This document shows positions 1-5,977 of a stretch of DNA of 35,664 nt, in pieces. The position numbers were made by a program, and so were the translations under genes. Origin of the DNA: an uncultured Mycoplasmatota bacterium (lineage in GTDB: Bacteria > Bacillota_I > Bacilli_A > RF39 > UBA660); the NCBI GenBank assembly GCA_947576095.1, contig CANPPW010000016.1:1-35664 (forward strand). The letters run 5' to 3'. Each line of letters opens with the position of its first letter. The stretch's first letter is position 1. Under the pieces are notes generated by a model, which saw only the letters and a list, made by a program, of their open reading frames with translations, did not search any database and had not been told where the DNA came from.

Positions 1-40
1 TTTTGAGTCACTTTTATTTAATTTTTTGTTTCACATCATT

Positions 41-89
41 TACAAACGTACATTTTAAAAAAATATTTTAAAAACGTAAATTTTAATTT
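41..89 (+). repeat. AT-rich direct repeats in the region upstream of spoVS
   Basis: Two copies of an AAACGTA-ATTTTAA unit lie at 41-60 and 70-89. The segment 61-88 recurs with few mismatches at 433-460, inside the spoVS leader. AT-rich composition makes chance similarity possible. Nothing else gene-like is seen in 1-140. Confidence 0.3.
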
Positions 90-91
90 GG

Positions 92-140
92 AATTCCGTT
101 TTTAACTAAATAACGGAATTAAGTCTGATAATAGTATAAT
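92..140 (+). promoter_or_regulatory. Candidate spoVS-leader promoter with operator-like palindrome
   Basis: A perfect 9-bp inverted repeat, AATTCCGTT (92-100) and AACGGAATT (112-120), has an 11-nt centre and ends 14 nt before a consensus -10 box TATAAT at 135-140. With a 17-bp spacer the -35 would fall at 112-117, inside the right half-site, and it does not resemble TTGACA. A weak -35 overlapped by a palindrome suggests a regulated promoter. The -10 and the repeat are seen; the operator role is inferred. Confidence 0.4.
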
Positions 141-146
141 GGAATG

Positions 147-567
147 TAAAATCAGGGGCGAATGAAATGAGTTTATAAAACTCTTGAATTTTAAATTTCA
201 TTGATTATAATAAGTAATACAAATAAAGTTCATCTTTATTTGTTATTAATAATATAAATACTGCAAAGAAACGGAAATAACCCCGTTCTTTTTGGCATAA
301 AATAATAATTAATTTATGCCAAATAACAACCATCTTTTATCAACCTTATTTCCGTTTATAGCTCGAACAGCGGAAATAAATCCGAAAAAGAAACAAGTTT
401 ATAATAAAGCGGACTTTAGTTTAAAATTTACGAAATATTTTAAAAATGTGAATTTTAAAATGATATCCAGTATAAAATTAGCTATAAAAATTTTTCAAAG
501 AATTGGTTCTTTTTTTTTTCAAATAGAATATATTTTTAGTAAAGTCAGAAAGGATGGATCAAATAAT
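147..567 (+). ncRNA. Structured untranslated leader before spoVS (unclassified)
   Basis: About 420 nt between the -10 box at 135-140 and the spoVS start hold a chain of perfect inverted repeats. These are AATGAAAT/ATTTCATT (161-168/195-202) enclosing GAGTT/AACTC, and a 10-bp hairpin at 219-228/234-243 with a 5-nt loop. An 11-bp hairpin, TTTGGCATAAA/TTTATGCCAAA, lies at 291-301/313-323. It is nested inside a 12-bp pair, AAACGGAAATAA (269-280) and TTATTTCCGTTT (346-357). A third CGGAAATAA at 371-379 could compete for the same strand, giving two exclusive folds. No known riboswitch consensus was recognised. The spoVS frame stays open back to 316, but that extension has no ribosome site and runs through the hairpins, so it is probably not translated. 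Confidence 0.45.
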
Positions 568-828
568 ATGGAAACATTGAAAGTAAGATCAAAATCAAAC
601 CCAAATGCAGTTGCTGGCGCACTCGCAAATGTATTTAGAGAAAAAGGAACTGTTGAAGTGCAGGCAATAGGTGCTGGTGCACTGAATCAAGCAGTTAAAG
701 CAATTGCAATTGCAAGGGGATTTGTCGCACCAAGTGGAAAAAATTTAGTTTGTATACCGGCCTTTACAGACATTTCCATTGATGGTGAAGAAAGAACAGC
801 AATTAAACTAATTATTGAAAGTAAATGA
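568..828 (+). CDS. spoVS: Stage V sporulation protein S
   Basis: An 86-residue protein that reads as SpoVS along its whole length: a central GAGALNQAVKAIAIARGF core followed by the FTDISIDGEERTAIKLI tail. The family is a small Alba-like, probably nucleic-acid-binding protein needed for normal spore coat and septation events in Bacillus. The start is the ATG at 568, preceded by AGAAAGGA, and it gives the usual family length. The frame is open upstream to 316, but those residues look nothing like the family. It stands alone, behind a long structured leader and in front of a strong terminator that overlaps its stop codon. Identity is near certain; its exact role here is inferred from Bacillus. 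Confidence 0.96.
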   Translation: METLKVRSKSNPNAVAGALANVFREKGTVEVQAIGAGALNQAVKAIAIARGFVAPSGKNLVCIPAFTDISIDGEERTAIKLIIESK

Positions 829-851
829 TATCTGGTGGTATCATTTTTTTA
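824..851 (+). terminator. Rho-independent terminator after spoVS
   Basis: AATGATA (824-830) pairs with TATCATT (839-845) around an 8-nt loop and is followed by a run of T. The stem includes the spoVS stop codon. Confidence 0.85.
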
Positions 852-937
852 TTTCAATTATTAGAAATTATAAGATGAATTAGACATAATGATACATTTT
901 TTTTGAATAATAAGGATATACTAAATATGGTGATATT

Positions 938-2173
938 ATGGAAATGGAAATGAATAAATACGCAGAATTAATCTTAAAAAAAGGAATTCAAATTCAGGTG
1001 AATGAACCATTATTAATTGTGTCCAGTGTAGAAAAAATCGAATTTGTTCGAATTTTAACACAAACTGCATATAATATGGGAATTAAGAAAATTGATTATT
1101 TACTGGAAGATGATATTTTAAAATATAAAGCATATCGAAATCTTTCAGAAGAAGAAATATCAGAAAGTCCTTTATTTGATAAAAGTAAACTAAAAAAATG
1201 TAGTGATGAAGGTGGATGTGTTATCTTTTTAGAGGGAGAAGACCCTGATTTAATGAATGATATTTCTCCTAATAAAATTGCAACTGCAAGAAAAGTAGGA
1301 GTAAAGTCACAGGGAGATGCTAAATTAAAACGTTCCAAATATATTATGCCTTGGGTTATCGTAGCAGTTCCAACGAAATCTTGGGCCGAGAAAGTATTTC
1401 CAAAAGCATCAGATCCGATTGCTAAACTATGGGAAGCTATTTTCAAATGCTGTTATATATATGAGGAGGATCCTTTAAAAACTTGGGAACAAAAAAAAGA
1501 AAGGGATGCAAAAAGAAGTGCTTATTTAACACAATTAAAATTAAAAAAGCTACATTATAAAAATAGCCTCGGAACTGACTTTCAAATAGAATTAAATCAA
1601 GGAACAATTTGGGAAGCTGCATCTACATGGAGTCCTAGTAAAAAAAGAGATCTTTTGGTAAATATTCCGACAGAGGAAATATTTACTTCCCCAAACTACA
1701 AAACTGCTAATGGTATTGTTTATAGTAGTAAACCCCTTATTTATAATGGGAATACAATTGAAAACTTTTATCTTGTCTTTAAAGATGGAAAAGTAGTAGA
1801 GTATCAAGCGAAAAAAGGAGAAGAAATACTTAAAAGCATATTAGAAACAGATGATGGATCTTCTTATTTAGGAGAAATTGCCTTAGTAGAATATCAATCA
1901 CCGATTGCTCAATCAGAGATTTTATTTTATACTACCCTGTTTGATGAAAATGCGTCTTGTCACTTAGCTTTAGGTGATAGTTTTCCGCTATGTATAGAAG
2001 GGGGAGCAGAGTTAGATAAACAGGCCTTATTAGATAGAGGAATGAATCAAAGTGAAACACATGTTGATTTCATGATAGGAACTAAAGATTTATCTATTGT
2101 AGGAGAAGATGCGAACGGGAAAAAATACCAGATTTTTGAAAATGGTAACTTTGTTTTGGAAGATCTTGTATGA
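938..2173 (+). CDS. M29-family aminopeptidase (AmpS / aminopeptidase T type)
   Basis: A 411-residue cytosolic metallo-aminopeptidase of the thermophilic M29 family, which removes N-terminal residues from peptides using a two-metal centre. Family signatures appear in order: NIPTEEIFTSPN near residue 247 (first metal glutamate), YLGEIALVEY near 311 (second glutamate), NASCHLALGDSF near 337 (histidine), and a late THVDFMIGT near 375 (His-Asp ligands). The length is normal for the family. The start ATG has GGTGA four bases upstream, and a TATACT -10 box at 917-922 leaves only 15 nt before the start. It is transcribed alone between the spoVS terminator and sufU. It probably recycles peptides. The family assignment is firm; substrate preference cannot be read from sequence. 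Confidence 0.93.
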   Translation: MEMEMNKYAELILKKGIQIQVNEPLLIVSSVEKIEFVRILTQTAYNMGIKKIDYLLEDDILKYKAYRNLSEEEISESPLFDKSKLKKCSDEGGCVIFLEGEDPDLMNDISPNKIATARKVGVKSQGDAKLKRSKYIMPWVIVAVPTKSWAEKVFPKASDPIAKLWEAIFKCCYIYEEDPLKTWEQKKERDAKRSAYLTQLKLKKLHYKNSLGTDFQIELNQGTIWEAASTWSPSKKRDLLVNIPTEEIFTSPNYKTANGIVYSSKPLIYNGNTIENFYLVFKDGKVVEYQAKKGEEILKSILETDDGSSYLGEIALVEYQSPIAQSEILFYTTLFDENASCHLALGDSFPLCIEGGAELDKQALLDRGMNQSETHVDFMIGTKDLSIVGEDANGKKYQIFENGNFVLEDLV

Positions 2174-2229
2174 TATCTTTTCATTTTGCTATAGTCATGC
2201 TATAATGAAAAAAAGAAAAGAGGTATAGC

Positions 2230-2655
2230 GTGGATGCTAATTTAAAAAGAGATCTAATTTTAGAACATTATAGTCACCCTTTACATAAAGGATTAATAGA
2301 AAATGAATCTTATATTAAAATAAATATGAATAATGAAAGTTGTATTGATGAAATTGATCTTATGTTTTTAGTAGAAGATCATAAAATTAAAGATATTCGA
2401 TTTGATGGTGAAGCCTGTGCTATATGTACTTCATCTACTTCTATTATGATTGAAACATTACTTGGAAAAACAATAGAAGAAGCAAAAGAAATTTATCAAA
2501 ATTATGAAAACATGATTGAAGAAAAAAATTTTAATGGAAATCTATTATCAAATGCCATTGTTTATGAGGATATTAGTAAGCAACCCAATCGTAAAAAATG
2601 TGCACTTTTACCATGGTGGGGTGTTCGTAAATTAATAAAGAATATAGAAAAATAA
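2230..2655 (+). CDS. sufU: SufU-type Fe-S assembly scaffold / zinc-dependent sulfur acceptor
   Basis: A 141-residue IscU/SufU-fold protein. The three zinc-binding cysteines and the aspartate are present: NESCID (C38, D40), EACAIC (C63) and KKCALLPW near residue 124. As in Gram-positive SufU, a stretch of about 20 residues separates the second helix region from the third cysteine. In Firmicutes, SufU takes persulfide sulfur from SufS and passes it to the SufBCD scaffold. The start is GTG with AAAGAGG seven bases upstream; a nearby ATG is out of frame. A TATAAT -10 lies at 2200-2205. SufB follows after a terminator and its own promoter, but sufC, sufD and sufS are not nearby, which is unusual for Firmicutes. 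Confidence 0.93.
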   Translation: MDANLKRDLILEHYSHPLHKGLIENESYIKINMNNESCIDEIDLMFLVEDHKIKDIRFDGEACAICTSSTSIMIETLLGKTIEEAKEIYQNYENMIEEKNFNGNLLSNAIVYEDISKQPNRKKCALLPWWGVRKLIKNIEK

Positions 2656-2697
2656 TAAATGTATCATATTTTTTACAATAAATGATTATAAAAAAAT

Positions 2698-2721
2698 ATA
2701 CGAAATTTCGTATGTTTTTTT
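2698..2721 (+). terminator. Terminator between sufU and sufB
   Basis: The palindrome ATACGAAATTTCGTAT (2698-2713) is followed by seven T. The T run lies about 17 bases before the sufB -10 box (2735-2740), so terminator and promoter nearly overlap. Confidence 0.75.
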
Positions 2722-2756
2722 GCATTCCTTATAGTATAATAAATATGGTGATAGAA

Positions 2757-4067
2757 ATGCAGACAAAAATGTTAGATATAGATATTGTAAAAGAGATTTC
2801 ACATTTGAAAAATGAACCAAAGTGGATGACAGATTTTAGGTGTAAAGCGTATGAATGTTTTAAAAATTTTCCCAATCCTTCTTTTGGGCCTAAGTTAAAA
2901 ATTAATTTTGATGCAATTCACTATTATAAAAGAGTAGATGATAGGGTACATAATGACTGGAATAAAGTTCCTAAAAAGGTTAAAGAAACATTTGAATCTC
3001 TAGGAATTCCTGCTGCTGAGAAAAAATATCTAGGTGGCATCGGTGCTCAATTCGAAAGTGAAGTAATTTATCATAATATGCTTAAAGAACTTGAGGAAAA
3101 AAAAGTCATTTTTTGTGATACAGATACAGCTTTAAAAAAATATCCTGATTTGTTTCGTAAATATTTTAATAAACTTGTCAAATATAATGAAAATAAGTAT
3201 ACAGCCCTAAATGGAGCTGTATGGAGTGGAGGGACTTTTATTTATGTACCTCCCCATACTAATATTGATAGACCTTTGCAAAGTTATTTTCGAATTAATA
3301 GTAAACAAATGGGACAATTTGAAAGAACCATTATTGTTGTTGATGAAGGAAGTAATCTACATTATATGGAAGGATGTACAGCACCCACTTACACAGAAGA
3401 CTCCCTGCACGCTGCTGTTGTTGAGATATATGTAGAGAAAAATGCATCTTGTCGTTACACAACTATTCAAAATTGGTCTGATAATGTATATAATCTTGTT
3501 ACTAAAAGAGCAATTGTGGAAGAAGGTGGGATTATGGAATGGATTGATGGAAATATTGGTTCTAAGGTGAATATGAAGTATCCTTGTTGTATCCTACACG
3601 GCAAAAAAGCGAAAGGAAATTGTATTTCTGTTGCAGTTGCCAAAGGTGTGCAAAGACAAGATACAGGAGCTAAAATGATCCATTTAGCACCTTTAACAAG
3701 TAGCAATATTATCAGTAAATCCATTGCTACAAAAGGGGGAGATGCTACATATAGGGGAACTGTTTATATCAATGAAAAAGCACATCATTCCCAAAGCACC
3801 ATAAAATGTGATACAATTATTTTAGATGAACAATCGACTAGTGATACGATTCCTAAAAATGAGGTAAAAAATAATACATCTACCTTAGAACATGAAGCAA
3901 CTGTCTCTAAAATTAACCCAGAAAAATTATTTTATCTACAAAGCAGAGGTCTAAAAGAAGAAAAAGCAAAAGAGCTTATCATTATGGGATTTATTGATCA
4001 GTTAAGAGAAGAACTACCAATGGAATATGCTGTCGAACTCAATCATTTATTAAAAAATTATTTTTGA
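2757..4067 (+). CDS. sufB: SufB, Fe-S cluster assembly scaffold subunit
   Basis: A 436-residue SufB. Conserved stretches include EPKWMTDFR at the N-terminus, LNGAVWSGGTFIYVPP, the long segment MGQFERTIIVVDEGSNLHYMEGC split around the glycine-serine, TIQNWSDNVYNLVTKRA, and TSDTIPKNE near the C-terminus. SufB forms the SufBC2D complex on which Fe-S clusters are built. The start is ATG 2757: GGTGA sits five bases upstream and TATAAT (2735-2740) 16 bases upstream. The frame is open 25 codons further back, but that part covers the promoter and terminator. With this start the protein lacks the first 25-30 residues common in Bacillus SufB. SufC and SufD partners are not in the window. Confidence 0.95.
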   Translation: MQTKMLDIDIVKEISHLKNEPKWMTDFRCKAYECFKNFPNPSFGPKLKINFDAIHYYKRVDDRVHNDWNKVPKKVKETFESLGIPAAEKKYLGGIGAQFESEVIYHNMLKELEEKKVIFCDTDTALKKYPDLFRKYFNKLVKYNENKYTALNGAVWSGGTFIYVPPHTNIDRPLQSYFRINSKQMGQFERTIIVVDEGSNLHYMEGCTAPTYTEDSLHAAVVEIYVEKNASCRYTTIQNWSDNVYNLVTKRAIVEEGGIMEWIDGNIGSKVNMKYPCCILHGKKAKGNCISVAVAKGVQRQDTGAKMIHLAPLTSSNIISKSIATKGGDATYRGTVYINEKAHHSQSTIKCDTIILDEQSTSDTIPKNEVKNNTSTLEHEATVSKINPEKLFYLQSRGLKEEKAKELIIMGFIDQLREELPMEYAVELNHLLKNYF

Positions 4068-4080
4068 AAGGATATAAAAA

Positions 4081-4389
4081 ATGAAAAAATTAAGTTTTAT
4101 AATTTTCTTTTTTTTCTTATTCATAGGATGTAGTGAAAAAAAGAAAGTTGTCTATGAAAATATTATGAAAGATTATGCCAAAATCTATTATGAAGAAAAT
4201 ATGAGAAACATTAATGGGCAAGATAGATATGACATTTCTATTCAAGCACTCAAAAATTATAATGATAGATATGAGAAAAAATATGATCTTTCTAAGTTAA
4301 AAGATTGTGATGATGATTCTTATACAAGTATTACCGTAAATGATTCTAAAAAGATTACAAAGTATGAACATCATTTATCTTGTAAATAG
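4081..4389 (+). CDS. Small lipoprotein, unknown function
   Basis: A 102-residue protein with a classical lipoprotein signal: Met-Lys-Lys, a phenylalanine-rich hydrophobic stretch and a lipobox FIGC with the lipidated cysteine at residue 17. The mature part is short, charged and tyrosine-rich, with two further cysteines (near 76 and at 101) that could form a disulfide outside the membrane. It starts 13 bases after sufB with AGGAT upstream and is probably co-transcribed, though a functional link is not obvious. No family was recognised. Confidence 0.8.
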   Translation: MKKLSFIIFFFFLFIGCSEKKKVVYENIMKDYAKIYYEENMRNINGQDRYDISIQALKNYNDRYEKKYDLSKLKDCDDDSYTSITVNDSKKITKYEHHLSCK

Positions 4390-4478
4390 TATAATTATAT
4401 ATTTTGATATAACAAAGTGGTTTATAATATACAAAATAGTTATATATATATTTTAAATATATTTAGAAATTTTTACAG

Positions 4479-4517
4479 AAATAGGAAAATAGGCATTTGT
4501 TTTCCTATTTTTCTTTT
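4479..4517 (+). terminator. Terminator hairpin upstream of ssb
   Basis: AAATAGGAAAA (4479-4489) pairs perfectly with TTTTCCTATTT (4500-4510) around a 10-nt loop, followed by a T-rich tract. It ends about 30 bases before the ssb start. The stem sequence recurs in the hairpin after ssb. The rest of 4390-4478 is AT-rich with no gene seen. Confidence 0.7.
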
Positions 4518-4547
4518 GTTATATTGTTTTTAGAAGGAGGAGATAAT

Positions 4548-4874
4548 ATGTTAAATCAAACAGTCATTGTTGGCAGGCTTGTTAGAGATCCTGAATTAAA
4601 TGAAACAGAAAATGGAAAGAAGGTGACCAATATTACCCTTGCAGTTCCAAGAAGTTATAAAAATTCAAATGGAGAGTATGATACAGATTTTATTTCTTGT
4701 GTTCTTTGGCAAGGTGTAGCTGAAAATACAAGTGAATATTGTAAGAAGGGAGATTTGGTAGGTGTGAAAGGAAGGATCCAATCTAGAATGATTGAAAGGG
4801 AAAACGAGGAATATGCAAGACGTATTGTCGAAATTGTTGCAGAGAAGGTGACCTTTTTATCTGGAAAAAAATAA
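4548..4874 (+). CDS. ssb: Short single-stranded DNA-binding protein without acidic tail
   Basis: A 108-residue protein that is a single OB fold: NQTVIVGRLVRDPEL at the start, DTDFISCVLWQG in the middle and GDLVGVKGRIQSR afterwards. It covers only the DNA-binding domain. The glycine-rich linker and the acidic partner-binding tip ending in Pro-Phe, typical of replicative SSB, are absent; it ends LSGKK. In this it resembles Bacillus SsbB, a competence-associated paralog, more than SsbA. The start ATG has a strong AGAAGGAGGAG site; the in-frame extension back to 4497 lies in the terminator hairpin. It is a single gene isolated by hairpins on both sides. A main replicative SSB would be expected elsewhere. 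Confidence 0.93.
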   Translation: MLNQTVIVGRLVRDPELNETENGKKVTNITLAVPRSYKNSNGEYDTDFISCVLWQGVAENTSEYCKKGDLVGVKGRIQSRMIERENEEYARRIVEIVAEKVTFLSGKK

Positions 4875-4928
4875 TACATAATGTGGTTTATAGAAAAGAG
4901 TTATGATTCTTTTTTGTAGGTATGATTG

Positions 4929-4970
4929 ATAGGAAAATGAATAAAATAGATCTATTTTCCTATATTTTTT
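4929..4970 (+). terminator. Terminator hairpin downstream of ssb
   Basis: ATAGGAAAAT (4929-4938) pairs with ATTTTCCTAT (4954-4963) and is followed by a T run. The inner part contains a second palindrome (4943-4958). A weaker hairpin, AAGAGT/ATTCTT with a T run, precedes it near 4900-4918. The outer stem matches that of the hairpin before ssb. Confidence 0.65.
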
Positions 4971-4993
4971 GGTATACTAATAAGGGTGATGGT

Positions 4994-5068
4994 ATGAAAT
5001 GGATTCATATGGTTATAAAAAACAAATATAAATATGAAAGTATAGAGTTATATGAAAAATTTAGATAG
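4994..5068 (+). CDS. 24-codon ORF at the likely true start of the next gene
   Basis: This short frame (MKWIHMVIKNKYKYESIELY and four more residues) has the full expression signature of this genome: TATACT at 4973-4978, 15 nt, and GGTGATGGT before ATG. It overlaps the start of the 213-residue ORF at 5052 in another frame. Removing one A from the five-A run at 5055-5059 fuses the two frames into one protein of about 232 residues. It is therefore either a coupled leader peptide, the 5' part of a gene read through slippage at the A run, or a frameshift mutation or sequencing error. Confidence 0.5.
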   Translation: MKWIHMVIKNKYKYESIELYEKFR

Positions 5069-5693
5069 ATTAAAACAAATAGGAAATGGCTGGACCCATA
5101 TTTATGGAAATGTATTAAATTTTTTTATAATCATAATAATCATTATATTGATACTTTTATTTTTATGGTGTTTTTTGTTTGTTGTAAAAATATGTAAAAC
5201 TCCTAAAAATACTGTAAAATTTGAGAAAGGAAAATCTATAATGTCATATATGACTTTATATATGAGTAAGATAAAGGGATACAAGAAAATAATAAGTTTA
5301 TCAGAAAATAGTATTTTATTAATCAGCGAGTATGGTTTGTTTTTTCTTTATGTTATAGAGGAAATAGGACTCATTGAAGGAAAGTATGATGATCCTTATT
5401 TGAAAAAAAGAGGAGAAAGCATTCCTATTTTAAACCCTTTTAAGGAACTTAATAGAATGTATAAACAAATCGAAATATTAAAACCTACTAAAATTTTAGT
5501 AACACGTAATGCCTGTTTTTTTAATGTTCCTAGTTTCCATGATGAAATAATAATAAAGGAAAAGGATATAATAACATCTTTCGATAAAATAATGGACCAT
5601 CAAAAAAAATATACCAAAAGTAAGGTTGATACAATTTATAAAACATACTCTGTCAAATTTTGTCAAAGTAAAGACAATACGTTGCAAAGTTAA
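5052..5693 (+). CDS. Single-pass membrane protein, distantly NERD-like
   Basis: 213 residues from the internal ATG. A very hydrophobic isoleucine-rich membrane segment spans about residues 23-47, followed by a cytosolic or extracytoplasmic domain. The pattern 'ILLISEYGLFFLYVIEEIG', then an NP motif, a helix and KPTKILVTRNACFF recalls the order of a nuclease-related (NERD) domain, but the usual Glu/Gln-x-Lys catalytic motif is not there. Any such relation is a weak structural guess. The ATG at 5052 has no good ribosome site, whereas the ORF at 4994 does; see that entry. It lies between ssb and rpoZ. Confidence 0.6.
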   Translation: MKNLDRLKQIGNGWTHIYGNVLNFFIIIIIIILILLFLWCFLFVVKICKTPKNTVKFEKGKSIMSYMTLYMSKIKGYKKIISLSENSILLISEYGLFFLYVIEEIGLIEGKYDDPYLKKRGESIPILNPFKELNRMYKQIEILKPTKILVTRNACFFNVPSFHDEIIIKEKDIITSFDKIMDHQKKYTKSKVDTIYKTYSVKFCQSKDNTLQS

Positions 5694-5731
5694 TATATAT
5701 TTTATATGATAGTATAAAGAGAGGTGATACA

Positions 5732-5926
5732 ATGATCTATCCTTCCATTGATGATTTGTTGAAAAAAGTAGGTTCAAAATATTTGCTCGTAAATGTTGTT
5801 GCTAAAAGGGCACAGGAAATGAAAGAAACGGGTCAATATCAGATGAAAAGTGAACAATATATTTCCAAAAAAGAAATAGGTCGAGCTTTAGAAGAGGTCT
5901 GGGTGGATTTAATACATTTGAAATAA
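5732..5926 (+). CDS. rpoZ: RNA polymerase omega subunit
   Basis: A 64-residue omega subunit, which helps assemble and stabilise RNA polymerase by holding the beta-prime C-terminus. It shows the conserved opening 'YPSIDDLLKKVGSKYLLVNV', the VAKRAQEM helix and a C-terminal ISKKEIGRALEEV. The length is typical for Firmicutes. The start has GAGAGGTGA four bases upstream. It is followed at once by its own terminator, then priA. In Bacillus, gmk and coaBC flank rpoZ here; both are missing from this locus. Confidence 0.95.
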   Translation: MIYPSIDDLLKKVGSKYLLVNVVAKRAQEMKETGQYQMKSEQYISKKEIGRALEEVWVDLIHLK

Positions 5927-5938
5927 TGTATTTTTTTT
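5911..5938 (+). terminator. Terminator after rpoZ
   Basis: AATACAT (5911-5917) and ATGTATT (5926-5932) flank an 8-nt loop containing the rpoZ stop codon, with a run of eight T at 5931-5938. Confidence 0.75.
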
Positions 5939-5977
5939 CTTTGTAGTTCTTATGGTATAATAACAATAGGTGATGAA

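Noticed and set aside
41-89. CRISPR-like array from the AAACGTA repeats
   Set aside because: Only two or three imperfect AT-rich copies with irregular spacing; no array and no cas genes.
316-567. In-frame N-terminal extension of SpoVS by 84 residues
   Set aside because: No ribosome site before ATG 316, it runs through perfect hairpins, and SpoVS proteins are about 86 residues long.
1096-1446. Minus-strand ORF of 116 codons inside the aminopeptidase gene
   Set aside because: Shadow of a real gene in the other strand, with no ribosome site or recognisable family; other such ORFs were dropped for the same reason.
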